Origin: Litorimonas sp039975855
Lineage (GTDB): Bacteria > Pseudomonadota > Alphaproteobacteria > Caulobacterales > Maricaulaceae
Assembly (NCBI GenBank): GCA_039975855.1
Contig: JBDWGH010000002.1
Coordinates: 434,001 to 498,000, forward strand
Direction: 5' to 3'
Length of the DNA stretch: 64,000 bases
In this document: positions 1 through 9,290 of the stretch, piece by piece
How positions within the stretch are numbered: the stretch's first letter is position 1
How the letters are laid out: the number at the start of each line of letters is the position of its first letter
The notes under the pieces: model-generated
Seen by the model: only the letters and a program-made list of their open reading frames with translations
Told to the model about the DNA's origin: nothing
Database searches by the model: none
Program-made: the position numbers and the translations under genes

Positions 1-2
1 TG

Positions 3-1235
3 ATTGATATTGGCGGTGTAGAATATCTGGCGCTTTTGCTCGACAATGCCCCGCCGACCTCTACCGCAACTGAATATGCGAAACTCATTTTCGACCTCGC
101 CATGCGCAGAGAATTGATCCGCCTCTCTGACCTAATCAAAGCCACCGCGACCGATCCAGACAGCGAAGCGGACGCCCAAGCCCAAATCATTGAAGCGGAA
201 AGCCAGCTCTATAATCTCGCGGAGCTTGGCGGAACACAGCAAGGGTTTGTCGATTTCGAGAATGCCCTCCTCGCCTCGATTGAAATGATGTCTGCCGCCT
301 TTACGCGGGACGGCAATCTGTCCGGGATTTCCACAGGTCTAATCGATTTAGATCGCCAGCTTGGCGGGCTCCATAAATCAGACCTCATTATTCTCGCGGG
401 TCGGCCGTCCATGGGGAAAACCTCCCTGGCCACAAACATTGCTTTCCACGTCGCGAAACAATTCAAAAAAGAAAAAGACGAAAACGGGATTGAGAAAACG
501 ACAGATGGCGGCGTGGTTGGATTCTTCTCTCTGGAGATGAGTTCAGAACAGCTCGCGACGCGCTTGCTGGCAGAACAATCCGGTGTGTCTTCTCACCATA
601 TCCGCCGCGGTGATATTACCTCTGCGCAATATGAACATATTCGCGACGCAGCGGATGAGATCATCCAAATCCCGTTGCACATCGATGATACAGGCGGCCT
701 GTCCATCGGCGCGCTCTCCGCGCGGGCAAGACGATTAAAACGCCAAAAAGGCCTCGATTGTATCGTCGTGGATTATCTTCAGCTCCTCACGGGCGGGGCA
801 GGCATGAGTTCAAACGCGAACCGCGTGCAGGAAGTCTCGATGATTACACAGGGTCTAAAAGCCCTCGCCAAGGAACTGGACGTCCCAGTTCTCGCCCTCG
901 CCCAGCTCTCCCGTCAGGTTGAGCAGCGCGATGATAAACGCCCACAGCTCTCCGATTTACGAGAATCCGGCTCGATTGAACAAGACGCCGACGTCGTGAT
1001 GTTCGTGTTCCGTGAGGAATATTATCTATCCCGGACAGAACCGTCAGAGGACAATGTCGCCGAACATGAAGAATGGATGGCGAAGATGGAAAAGCTTCAT
1101 GGCAAAGCCGAAGTCATCATCGGCAAGCAACGCCACGGCCCCATCGGAACAGTCGCCCTCTCCTTCCAGCCTAACCTCACAAAATTCGGCAATTGGGTCG
1201 AAGAGGATTATGGCCAAGGTGGCGGTGCGTTTTAG
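3..1235 (+). CDS. dnaB: Replicative DNA helicase DnaB (5' end outside window)
   Basis: DnaB is the hexameric ring helicase that unwinds DNA at the replication fork and recruits primase. The frame is open from the first bases, beginning in residues typical of the DnaB N-terminal domain (IGGVEYLALL), so the true start lies upstream of the window; the TTG at 36 is internal. The RecA-like motor domain follows. Walker A is GRPSMGKTS (about bases 397-424) and Walker B is the CIVVDYLQLL stretch (about 759-788). The late QLSRQVEQR and ESGSIEQDADVV segments are also DnaB signatures. The C-terminus is complete. No intein or insertion is seen. The next gene is unrelated and about 90 bp downstream. Confidence 0.96.
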   Translation: MDIGGVEYLALLLDNAPPTSTATEYAKLIFDLAMRRELIRLSDLIKATATDPDSEADAQAQIIEAESQLYNLAELGGTQQGFVDFENALLASIEMMSAAFTRDGNLSGISTGLIDLDRQLGGLHKSDLIILAGRPSMGKTSLATNIAFHVAKQFKKEKDENGIEKTTDGGVVGFFSLEMSSEQLATRLLAEQSGVSSHHIRRGDITSAQYEHIRDAADEIIQIPLHIDDTGGLSIGALSARARRLKRQKGLDCIVVDYLQLLTGGAGMSSNANRVQEVSMITQGLKALAKELDVPVLALAQLSRQVEQRDDKRPQLSDLRESGSIEQDADVVMFVFREEYYLSRTEPSEDNVAEHEEWMAKMEKLHGKAEVIIGKQRHGPIGTVALSFQPNLTKFGNWVEEDYGQGGGAF

Positions 1236-1325
1236 GGTTTGGCATGCCCAGAACAAATATGTGACCAGTGATGAACCTCTGATAATTTTATATCGTTGAA
1301 ATCATCAATTCTGAAACGACAAACG

Positions 1326-1790
1326 ATGAAAATATCCAAAACAACAATCATTGACGCGCCCGTTTCATTTGTTTTTCAGATCTTACTCGATGTGGATTTA
1401 GCCCCCAAATGGGTCCCTATGCTTTCTTCATATGGCCGCGTATCTGGAGCTCCAAACAGCGTCGGATCGACCTACCGCAGCGAATTCGATTACGAAGGAT
1501 ATACCTTCGAACAAATGAGCGAGATAAACGCAATTACCTCAAACCAATTCATTCGGTGGTCATACAACACCAAATTTTGTGATGGCGTCGTCGAATATTC
1601 TCTCTCACCGATATCGGGGGCTCAAACCGAAATTGAGCACTTTTCTGAATGCCGATATAAAGGTCTGTCAAAAATTTTGATGTGGATCGCGAAGTCAAAA
1701 TTCAGACGAAAGTCGGAGACGATCATGAACGAGACTCATATGAATTTTAAGCGTCTTGTTGAGGAGCTATATTCGTCTGAATTCGGATAA
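1326..1790 (+). CDS. SRPBCC (START/polyketide-cyclase-like) family protein
   Basis: A predicted 154-residue cytoplasmic protein. It opens with MKISKTTIIDAPVSFVF, the usual first strand and helix of SRPBCC hydrophobic-pocket proteins, in which a beta strand is followed by 'AP...VF..l.D...a..W'. The later ExMSEIN and WSYNTKF segments fit the central sheet and a C-terminal helix closes the fold. The ATG at 1326 is preferred over a TTG at 1296 because the domain starts there; no strong ribosome site precedes either. Ligand and function cannot be read from sequence. It stands alone between dnaB and an 850 bp gene-poor stretch. Confidence 0.7.
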   Translation: MKISKTTIIDAPVSFVFQILLDVDLAPKWVPMLSSYGRVSGAPNSVGSTYRSEFDYEGYTFEQMSEINAITSNQFIRWSYNTKFCDGVVEYSLSPISGAQTEIEHFSECRYKGLSKILMWIAKSKFRRKSETIMNETHMNFKRLVEELYSSEFG

Positions 1791-2029
1791 CCATCCGTAA
1801 TATCATCCAATGGCTTAGCTGAAGGGTACAAGCTACCAATAGTTTCGTCATCACAAGATCTGTTATTTTGGTCTACTGGTAAATGACAATTGGATTGCAA
1901 GAATAGCGTTTTAAAATGACGTAAAAGAGACTTTGCAAATACGCCATCCTCGTTTCTAAATTTCCGCTTCCTCAAATTTATTAACGACTTCCTCAAGTTT
2001 ACTGAAGGTTTTTCAAACTCTATCCCCAT

Positions 2030-2500
2030 CTGAAAAAAGAAAAATCCTCACTTCCGAAAGCTACGATACATTCAGGATGTTCTTTCAAACACGGGACAGG
2101 GTAGCGCTCTCTATCTGGTTTGGGAGACGGTAGGGTTGAGCGACTTGGTGTGAGAACTGAGTGTGTGCCGGACCTTTTACATCGAGAGGCGACCGCTGTG
2201 AACTCAAACTCGGGGCCGTTAGAACCGTCGGAAGATGGGGTTTGCGTGAGGTGGTAGGAAACACTGACCGCAGACACAGGTGTGACACTTAACCAAGGTC
2301 GCATCTGTTGTGGCGTGTCTGACCGGGAGGCACAACTGCGGGACCCCCGCCCGATGTATCTACAACTGCCGCCGCAGAGCTTGAAGTGCTGCCTGACAAA
2401 CAGCGCTTCGGTCTTTTGTAAAACTAACTTCCCTTCTGGTACACCATCAGAAGACCAACTCTGCGGGCACGTCCTGCTTTGATGCTATCGCCTCACAAAA
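2030..2500. other. Gene-poor block of unknown nature
   Basis: The 1791-2642 interval holds no convincing gene. Its 1791-2030 part is AT-rich. From about 2030 to 2500 the sequence becomes G- and C-richer, and only short, Ser/Pro/Arg-rich frames occur on either strand, none with a ribosome site. A short hairpin is visible: CTTCTGGT (2433-2440) can pair with ATCAGAAG (2446-2453). The conserved cores of RNase P RNA, tmRNA and SRP RNA were looked for and not found. It could be an unrecognised structured RNA, a remnant of a mobile element, or a decayed gene. Confidence 0.35.
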
Positions 2501-2561
2501 CTGTGACTAAGCAGTTATTGACCAATTGGTTTATTACTGTATTTAGAACTCAAGCGACACA

Positions 2562-2580
2562 GTGATAGACAAGCTATCAC
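2562..2580. promoter_or_regulatory. Inverted repeat upstream of DoxX-like gene
   Basis: GTGATAG, a 5-base spacer (ACAAG), then CTATCAC: a perfect 7-bp inverted repeat about 60 bp before the DoxX-like start. It may be an operator or a small hairpin in the leader. No cognate regulator is adjacent. Confidence 0.45.
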
Positions 2581-2605
2581 CAGTTGCCAAAAAATTTAAG
2601 ACATT

Positions 2606-2623
2606 ATTGACTGTTCGGTCAAT
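2606..2623. promoter_or_regulatory. Probable TetR-type operator before DoxX-like gene
   Basis: ATTGAC-TGTTCG-GTCAAT is a perfect 6-bp inverted repeat only 20 bp before the ATG at 2643. Its TTGAC(N6)GTCAA shape resembles operators of many TetR-family repressors, and its position would let a bound repressor block transcription. A partly similar TTGACCAATTGG lies near 2518. No tetR gene is in the window, so the assignment is inference. Confidence 0.45.
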
Positions 2624-2642
2624 TTAAAAAGAGAGAGATAAA

Positions 2643-3059
2643 ATGAATATCAAAACCTTTTCAAAGACTTTGCCTTATGCATTGGGTGCAGGGTTCTTAT
2701 TTTTCGGCGCTCAGAAATTTGGTGCTACCAATGATGTGTTTGAGATCATCGCGACACGCTCCGGAATTGACTTATTTGAGCCGATTATTCGCCGTATCAC
2801 GGGGGTTGCTGAACTCATAACGGCGGCGCTATTTTTAGCCCCGTCATTGACGAGCCGGAAACTCGCAAATGTCTCAGCGGCCGGATTACTTTTAGGCGCC
2901 ATAGGTTTTCACTTGTCACCTTGGCTTGGAGTCAATGTGCCCGGCATTGGACATGGTCTTTTCGGTACTGCCGTCCTGCTTTTCATCTTGAACCTTATTT
3001 CCGCCGCATCAAATTTTAAACGCAACACTGAGACAGCTCTCATTGTGTTGCCCGCATAG
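2643..3059 (+). CDS. DoxX-like four-helix membrane protein
   Basis: A 138-residue integral inner-membrane protein with about four hydrophobic helices. The GAGFLFFGAQKFG start, FEPIIRRITGVAELI centre and a GIGHGLFGTAVLLF-type last helix match the DoxX/DoxX-like layout of small membrane proteins often linked to thiol or redox stress. An AGAGAGAT purine run sits just before the ATG. Two inverted repeats upstream suggest repressor control. It is followed after 9 bp by a small exported-protein gene, probably co-transcribed. The biochemical role is unknown. Confidence 0.65.
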   Translation: MNIKTFSKTLPYALGAGFLFFGAQKFGATNDVFEIIATRSGIDLFEPIIRRITGVAELITAALFLAPSLTSRKLANVSAAGLLLGAIGFHLSPWLGVNVPGIGHGLFGTAVLLFILNLISAASNFKRNTETALIVLPA

Positions 3060-3068
3060 GACAAAATC

Positions 3069-3482
3069 ATGTTTTCCAATAAAATAAGTCTCATAAGCGC
3101 TATTGCCCTAGGCCTGATAGGTCTTACGTCTACAGCTTTCGCAAATGACACGACCACGCAGCCCCTCACAGGTCAGTCTTTTCAAACAGAGTATCAAACT
3201 GACGCGAGTGCATTTCAAAACATGGACGCTGGCTCTTTAACCTCCAACCGCTTCAACCTTAACCAACAAGAATATATGAGAGAATCATATCAAGACATTC
3301 AAGTCACCTTGCTAGGACCCCTCAAATTGGGAGTTTCAGAAGATGTTATTCAACACAGATTTTCCAATATAGACGTCAATTACGGATCACGTATTCAGAG
3401 GTCAAAAAACGACCGCCGGTTCGATAACTCGACCTATTTGAAAGCTACGGCTGCCACAACATCTGTGAAATTTAAGTTCTAA
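3069..3482 (+). CDS. Small exported protein of unknown function
   Basis: A 137-residue protein with a clear Sec signal peptide: a positive N-terminus, a hydrophobic ISAIALGLIGL core and a cleavage site after STAFA. The mature part is rich in Gln, Asn and Ser and holds no recognised domain. It starts 9 bp after the DoxX-like gene and is likely in the same transcript. I do not recognise the family; a periplasmic or envelope location is the only supported inference. Confidence 0.6.
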   Translation: MFSNKISLISAIALGLIGLTSTAFANDTTTQPLTGQSFQTEYQTDASAFQNMDAGSLTSNRFNLNQQEYMRESYQDIQVTLLGPLKLGVSEDVIQHRFSNIDVNYGSRIQRSKNDRRFDNSTYLKATAATTSVKFKF

Positions 3483-3559
3483 CTTGATACGAGCAAATTC
3501 AATAAAGTTAGAACTGAGACAGAACTATAACCCAGCTAGCGGGCGTGCGCTCTAATAGC

Positions 3560-4906
3560 TCATCTTATGAGGCGCGCACCCCCATCTGAGCGAGGCTGTA
3601 TTGGCGGAATACCCGCGGCGGTATGATCTGAAGACACAACAATATCCGCGCCGTCACCAATGCTGATTTGATGGGCGATAAACGACGTTGCTGGGGCGTG
3701 GGTCTTGGAAAGACTCCCACCCAAAAATTCGATCTTATGCGACGGTAAATAGACCGTTCCCAACAGATTAAGTTTCGCCCCATCTGTAATGGTCGAACCT
3801 ATGTTCGGATAAGTTGAATTAGTCATCGACTTATCCTTTAAACTTTGCGCAATAACGAGGCCTTCCATTGGGCCCGATGTCGGAGCCTTAATATTCAAAA
3901 TTGAACCATTCCGAATTTCCATATCTACCTCATTGTGCAAGACGAAGGTAACGCCTTCGCCGATCAGTTCTGTCCCAAGACCGAATACCAATGAACCGTG
4001 GGTGATGTGATAAACACCCGGATCAAGAATGAATTCATTTCCTTCGAGGTAAAGCCCCTGACAGTAATTGCCCGGCTGCAAATGTTGTTTTTCAAAATAT
4101 GTCGGGTACCAAGTCTGTCCAGCCGCCAGAGCATCCGCCCAGCGTTGGTTTTCTTCGATTTCGTGGTTTTCGACGGCATCACGCACCGACCGCCAGTCTT
4201 GGGTTAAGGCAATCAGTTTATTTTGATCTACACAAGCTTCTGTCGGCAGCGGAAGATCGAGGGTTTGATAAGGATCACTCAAGGTGGAGCATTCGGTATT
4301 CACAAATGGAAAACGAGGTCCCTGTACTCCGCCGCCAATGCAGAAACTCTCTGCCCTAGCCTGACCGCCATGATCGACGACTGAAGCCTGTTTATGAAGA
4401 GAGTTAACCTGAATGGTGCAATTTGCATCCAAAGTGGCTCCCTGCGTCACCTCAAAGGAACGCCCAGAATCCGGATCTAAGGCCAACATACAAACAGTAG
4501 AACCCTTTACGAGTTCTGCAGCGGCCGTTGCTTTCAAATCGACCGTATCTCGTCCGATTATTCCTGCGAATAATGTCGGTACTGTCATCTGAGCTTCGAG
4601 TTCGATCTTGTTGTCTTCCGAAGACACAACTTGGAAATTTATAGCATTTTCACTGGATATATTGGCCCAAAAGCGATCTTCGGCGTGCGCATTCCGTGCC
4701 GCTGGGCTAAGGGTTTGATCCGATATTGCGGCTAAGGCCGCATTGTCCAATGCAGATTACAGACGCGTCCGATGTCGGTCAGTCAAATTGCTGTCCATAG
4801 CAATAGAAACACCAAGCATTAACGGCACAGCCAAAACCGCTGTTATTACCGCAACTTGCCCGGATTCATTGGCAAAATATCTTTTCGCCAGAGAATTGCT
4901 GAACAT
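3560..4906 (-). pseudogene. TadG/TadE-like pilus-assembly protein split by an in-frame stop
   Basis: Read from the ATG at 4906, the first 49 codons give a TadG-type N-terminus: a short basic lead, NESGQVAVITAV, a membrane helix, then IAMDSN. Codon 50 is TAA (bases 4759-4757). The same frame then continues as SALDNAALAAISD and runs to 3560. The family usually reads LQxALDxAALA here, so the stop sits where Gln (CAA) is expected; a single C-to-T change explains it. The downstream part holds a Cys-containing region (STVCMLALDPDSG) typical of these secreted or pilus-associated proteins. Without the N-terminal helix, a product started at an internal TTG (4750) would not be exported. Recent pseudogene, suppressed stop and sequencing error all remain possible. 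Confidence 0.75.
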
Positions 4907-5088
4907 AATTTTATCCACATTATTACGCAATAAAAAGTGGGGGGACCATCTAAATAGCTAGAACAGTTTAAAACTCTGAGAGACAATAAGGTTAGCAATT
5001 TGCAAACAAGAAAAGTCTCCGACCATACCCTGCTATGTTTAGGATTACGGCGATCAATAGATGGGCAGCAATCAATTCCTTGTATGCA

Positions 5089-5472
5089 CTAATATTTCGA
5101 GCGCTCTCCATTCGGGCGGCGGGCATCTTCTAAAATTCTTCGTTTGATTTGCGCGAGTGTAAACCCAATGGATTTCCGTTTGAACAGCACTTTATCGACC
5201 GCCGCCAATTCATAGCGATATGCGTCCTCATGTTTCCTCATCAAATCCATATGCAAGGAGCGGATCATGATCATGTGACCTCCTCGGACGAGAATAAAAT
5301 AAAAGGCAAAGAACCCGACGATTGTCGCGTTGTGATCACGGAATCGCGGAGCGTCAGAAATGGCTGAGAATGCATAGAGAAACACCAGAAGCACCAACAT
5401 CGTCGGCAGCACAATCCGTTGCAGCCAAACCCGCAGGCTCAAATGTTTCGCAATCAGAGTTTCTGGTGTCAT
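5089..5472 (-). CDS. Small inner-membrane protein, unknown
   Basis: A 127-residue protein with two hydrophobic helices (LPTMLVLLVFLYAFSAI and an IVGFFAFYFILV segment) and a basic cytoplasmic tail ending in KRRILEDARRPNGER. The ATG at 5472 follows from the hydrophobic layout. It lies between the broken TadG-like gene and ychF, with ychF divergent. I do not recognise the family. Its tail could bind nucleic acid or phospholipid head groups, but nothing specific supports that. Confidence 0.55.
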   Translation of the reverse strand: MTPETLIAKHLSLRVWLQRIVLPTMLVLLVFLYAFSAISDAPRFRDHNATIVGFFAFYFILVRGGHMIMIRSLHMDLMRKHEDAYRYELAAVDKVLFKRKSIGFTLAQIKRRILEDARRPNGERSKY

Positions 5473-5621
5473 CTGTCACTTCATACGCCGATTAGCTCCG
5501 CCTGAATATGAGGCAATTTGGCGGATTGCACTACCCCACCTCTGTCCTTGGGGCCTTGACGGTAAGCGACGAGACTGAAAAGAGCCGCGCAAGTTTTAAA
5601 ATTAAGTTTCGGAGTCCCGCC

Positions 5622-6719
5622 ATGGGTTTCAAATGCGGTATTGTTGGTCTGCCAAATGTTGGTAAATCCACATTGTTTAATGCGCTTACCAAAACAGCCA
5701 ATGCCCAGGCGGCGAATTATCCCTTCTGTACGATTGAACCGAATGTCGGCGACGTCGCCGTGCCGGAACATCGTCTGGATACGATTGCGAAAATCGGCGG
5801 GTCCGCACAAATTATACCCGCTCGGATGAATTTCGTTGATATCGCGGGCCTCGTCAAAGGCGCCTCCCAAGGCGAAGGCATGGGAAATCAGTTCCTCGCA
5901 AATATCCGAGAAACCGATGCCATTATTTATGTACTGCGTTGTTTTGAAGATGACGACATCACGCATGTCGACGGCCGTATCGACCCAATGTCTGACTTCG
6001 AGACAATTGAAACTGAGCTTATGCTTGCTGATCTAGAAAGCCTTGAAAAGCGCAAACCAGGCCTGGAAAAGAAGATCAAACAAAATGACAAAGACGCGCT
6101 ACAGACCATACGTTTGATTGAGATGGCGATCGCGGCCCTTGAAGATGGCAAACCTGCTCGGACTGTTGAGATTGACGATGACGATAAGAAAGCCTGGAGA
6201 ATGCTCCAGCTGCTGACGTCTAAACCCGTGCTTTACGTCGCTAATGTCGACGAAGACAGCGCGGCGACCGGAAATGACTTTTCTGCCAAAGTTGTAGCCC
6301 ATGCCGACTCTGAAGGGGCGCAAGCGGTAATCATTTCTGCGCAGATCGAATCTGAAATGGCCGTCTTGGAAGACGAAGAGCAAGCAGAATACCTAGACGC
6401 CATTGGCTTAACGGAACCGGGGTTAAATCGTTTGATCCAGAAAGGCTATGCGCTGCTAGACCTACAAACATACTTCACGGTCGGTCCGAAAGAAGCTCGC
6501 GCATGGACATTCCAAAAGGGATGGAAGGCTCCGCGCTGTGCAGGTGTCATTCACGGTGACTTTGAAAAAGGCTTCATTCGCGCCGAAACAACTGCTTATG
6601 ACGACTATGTCGCAAATAATGGCGAACAAGGCGCAAAAGAAGCCGGTAAGGTTCGCCAAGAAGGTAAAGAATACGTCGTCAAAGACGGCGACATCATGCT
6701 GTTTAAGTTCAATGTCTAA
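5622..6719 (+). CDS. ychF: Redox-regulated ATPase/GTPase YchF (Obg family)
   Basis: YchF/OLA1 is a conserved translation-linked P-loop NTPase that binds ribosomes and prefers ATP over GTP. Residues 1-20 carry the P loop GLPNVGKST, followed by a DIAGLVKGA G3 motif and the Obg-like coiled-coil region. A TGS-like C-terminal domain with TFQKGWKAP and VIHGDFEKGFIRAE signatures completes it. The ATG at 5622 gives 365 residues, the normal family length, and has GGAG 8 bases before it; the longer frame from 5508 adds an unrelated lead. It is a stand-alone housekeeping gene. Confidence 0.96.
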   Translation: MGFKCGIVGLPNVGKSTLFNALTKTANAQAANYPFCTIEPNVGDVAVPEHRLDTIAKIGGSAQIIPARMNFVDIAGLVKGASQGEGMGNQFLANIRETDAIIYVLRCFEDDDITHVDGRIDPMSDFETIETELMLADLESLEKRKPGLEKKIKQNDKDALQTIRLIEMAIAALEDGKPARTVEIDDDDKKAWRMLQLLTSKPVLYVANVDEDSAATGNDFSAKVVAHADSEGAQAVIISAQIESEMAVLEDEEQAEYLDAIGLTEPGLNRLIQKGYALLDLQTYFTVGPKEARAWTFQKGWKAPRCAGVIHGDFEKGFIRAETTAYDDYVANNGEQGAKEAGKVRQEGKEYVVKDGDIMLFKFNV

Positions 6720-6794
6720 ATTTTGAACAGTCGCGTTTAGGCGAATTTAATATCTAACGAACACATTGCTGCGGACTTAATCGGAGCTTTGTTC

Positions 6795-7238
6795 ATGCGT
6801 AAAATCCTATTGGCGGCCCTATTTTCCGCTATTGCAATTCCTGCGTTTGCAACTGACTCTGGCGACGCCGCCTTTGAACTGCTTTCGAAATATAGCACCG
6901 AAAAGCAACGGCCAAATTTCATCAAACTTCAAAGCAGCCTTGATATGGCGGACGCGAGGGAGATTGACGCAAAAATCTCCGAAATTTACGGCTCGCCGGA
7001 GGTCAGCCGATCTGGGTTAAAAGTCTGGGAAATGGAAAATACGAGTGGCAAGGGCGGGAAACGCACGACGATAATGTGTGGACCAGACGGTAAAGGCGGC
7101 ATTCTTATCTCTGTTGATCGCCGAGGAAAGGCCCGAAAGAAAGCTGCAAAAGGACAAGAAAAGAAGAAATTTCGCCAAGCCAATGCCGCAAAAACCAGAC
7201 ATTCAAACTCAAATACAACCTCAGATGAACGAGATTGA
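6795..7238 (+). CDS. Exported protein with basic C-terminus, unknown
   Basis: A 147-residue protein with a Sec signal peptide (MRKILLAALFSAIAIPAFA, cleavage after AFA). The middle is an alpha-helical segment with ISEIYGSPE and a short beta region ending in GKGGILISVDRRG. The last 35 residues are strongly basic and Gln/Asn-rich. ATG at 6795 has GGAG upstream; the TTG at 6789 is less likely. I do not recognise the family. The basic tail may contact envelope polyanions, but that is speculation. Confidence 0.55.
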   Translation: MRKILLAALFSAIAIPAFATDSGDAAFELLSKYSTEKQRPNFIKLQSSLDMADAREIDAKISEIYGSPEVSRSGLKVWEMENTSGKGGKRTTIMCGPDGKGGILISVDRRGKARKKAAKGQEKKKFRQANAAKTRHSNSNTTSDERD

Positions 7239-7333
7239 AATCAGTAAGAAATCTTAAGACTTTCATAAACTTAACCACCCTATTCTCTTCCGAAATCTGG
7301 TCGTGGGAACCAGAGAGTTTGGGATAATTTCAA

Positions 7334-9280
7334 ATGCATGCGTCAAGCGGCATAATAGCGCGATTTTTTTGGCTGGTTTGTATTCTTGTCATGCCATCTT
7401 TTGCGCATGCGCAATCCTTTGTGAACTCAACCGGTGGCGCGATCAATGACAGTACATTTTGCTTAGGCGGAACAAACGCAAATGGCGCTGGCGTTGTAAA
7501 TGACCTGGAACGAACCTTCACCGTCTCAGGTTTATCCGCGATAACAGACATAAATGTAGGCTTAGTCGCAACTCATACCTGGCGCGGAGACATGGATGTC
7601 CGGTTAGAGTCACCTCTCGGCACTGAGGTTCAACTGATTAATCCAGACACTTCAGGCGCTGGTAATCTCGACGATTATAACATTGAGCTCAGCGACGAAA
7701 ATCTAGAGGTTGTCAATACTGGCACCCACAACACCGCAAATGATACAACGGCGGCATTCTATGAGTTCTTTGTTCGCCCAGACAACGTCTTGAGTGCTTT
7801 TGATGGCGAAGATCCAAATGGTACTTGGACCTTGAAAATTTGCGATGATTACACGGGCGAAAGTGGTAACTTCATCAGGAGTGAATTGATTTTCCAACCT
7901 ACGACCGGTGCTGACCTATCACTTTCTCTTACAGCCGATAATGACTTACCGGCGTCAGGTGACAACGTAACTCTAACCCTTACCGCAACGTCGGAAGGTC
8001 CACAAAATTCCACTCCAACCGCAATTTTAAATCTGCCCGTAGGTGTTACATTGCTTTCATCCTCAGGAGATGGAGGTTTTGATAACGCAACTGGAATATG
8101 GAGCATCGGCTCTGGTTTCGCACCTGGGGTGCCCCGCTCGCGGACAATTGTTATTTCACTCCCAATATCGGGCAGCTTTCCTTTAACTGCTGAGATTTTG
8201 ACATCAAACCGGACAGACCCGGATTCAACTCCAAACAATTCCGACACCTCGGAAGATGACTATGCCGCCTTGACGATTAACGTACAGCCTTCTTCAACAC
8301 CGCCAGCCTTGAACTGTCCGATAGCCGACCAATTTGAACTCGTATTCGGCGCGCCTGGTTCCACCAATGGCTGGTCAGAAGGCGATTTCATAAGAACTTT
8401 CACCGCCTTCGATCCCGTTAGTTCAACGAATATTGACCTAGACTTCGAGCTATCGGGAGAGACAACCTTTCTAGGTAATATCAGCGGGCTCTCAACACCT
8501 GTCAGTCAAACGACTTACAATGGCGGGTTCACGGGAGACCATAGTATCGGAATTGCAGCTGACTTTGATTCACCATCAAAATTTGTTACGATGACGATGG
8601 ATATTGGGGTCCCTGGCGTGGGCATCGAAGCTTTCCAATTTATAATTTTTGACGTCGACCTCGGTGGGTGGGTAGATCGCTTACAATTTCGTGGATCGCT
8701 GGATGGCGTCGATGTCACACCAATCATTACGCCTAGTGCACAAAATTTCGTTTCTGGAAACGAAGCCATTGGGCAAGGTGGAAACGCGGCGCAAACCTCC
8801 AGTGCGGGCAATGTAATTGTTACATTCAACCAACCCGTAGACCAAGTAGAATGGGACTATGGCAATGACGCAAGTGCTGGCCCTGACCCTGCATTTCAGA
8901 TCATCGCAATGCATACTATCAAAATGTGCGGGCGACGGAACGCTGATTTAAATGCCGTAAAAACCGTGGAAGTCTATGACCCAGGAAATCTCGGCCTATA
9001 CATGACGCCGGGGAATGAAGTGCTTTACAAAATCACTGTCACCAACTCTGCTACGGCAACAGCCCCCGCCGAAGATGTTGACATTTCAGACACCCTACCA
9101 ACAAACCTACGATTTATGTCGGCCACAACGACTGGCTTCACTGGTGGGTCTTTTGGCACACCCGATCTACCCGCCGCTAATACGGATTGCGGAGTCACAC
9201 CCTGTGTCGTTCGGTTTTTTGGGGGTGATGTCCCGATAAACTCCACGGCGGAAATCGAAGTGATAGCCGTTATTAAGTAG
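7334..9280 (+). CDS. Secreted protein with P/Homo B domain and DUF11-type repeats
   Basis: A 648-residue exported protein. Residues 1-26 form a signal peptide ending SFAHA. About residues 40-190 match a P/Homo B (proprotein-convertase P) domain: GLSAITDINVGLVATHTWRGDMDVRLESP, then DDPNGTWTLKICDD-like residues late in the domain. Two DUF11-type modules, about 195-300 and 560-648, flank a middle beta-rich region. There is no subtilisin or other peptidase domain, although P domains usually follow one. The protein is probably surface-exposed or secreted, with an adhesive or structural role. It ends with no anchor and 10 bp before a convergent GST gene. Confidence 0.7.
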   Translation: MHASSGIIARFFWLVCILVMPSFAHAQSFVNSTGGAINDSTFCLGGTNANGAGVVNDLERTFTVSGLSAITDINVGLVATHTWRGDMDVRLESPLGTEVQLINPDTSGAGNLDDYNIELSDENLEVVNTGTHNTANDTTAAFYEFFVRPDNVLSAFDGEDPNGTWTLKICDDYTGESGNFIRSELIFQPTTGADLSLSLTADNDLPASGDNVTLTLTATSEGPQNSTPTAILNLPVGVTLLSSSGDGGFDNATGIWSIGSGFAPGVPRSRTIVISLPISGSFPLTAEILTSNRTDPDSTPNNSDTSEDDYAALTINVQPSSTPPALNCPIADQFELVFGAPGSTNGWSEGDFIRTFTAFDPVSSTNIDLDFELSGETTFLGNISGLSTPVSQTTYNGGFTGDHSIGIAADFDSPSKFVTMTMDIGVPGVGIEAFQFIIFDVDLGGWVDRLQFRGSLDGVDVTPIITPSAQNFVSGNEAIGQGGNAAQTSSAGNVIVTFNQPVDQVEWDYGNDASAGPDPAFQIIAMHTIKMCGRRNADLNAVKTVEVYDPGNLGLYMTPGNEVLYKITVTNSATATAPAEDVDISDTLPTNLRFMSATTTGFTGGSFGTPDLPAANTDCGVTPCVVRFFGGDVPINSTAEIEVIAVIK

Positions 9281-9290
9281 GTATCCGAAT

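Noticed and set aside
1736..2029. 97-residue minus-strand frame over the end of the SRPBCC gene
   Set aside because: It overlaps a gene on the other strand, has no usable ribosome site near its ATG and shows no recognisable domain.
2161..2300. Resemblance of a GTCCGG stretch on the minus strand to the RNase P RNA core
   Set aside because: The flanking invariant segments of RNase P RNA are absent, so the similarity is short and probably chance.
2020..2304. 94-residue minus-strand frame rich in Ser, Pro and Arg
   Set aside because: No ribosome site or domain is visible; composition looks like a frame read across a non-coding block.
5481..5966. 161-residue minus-strand frame antisense to ychF
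   Set aside because: It is a shadow of the P-loop region of ychF.
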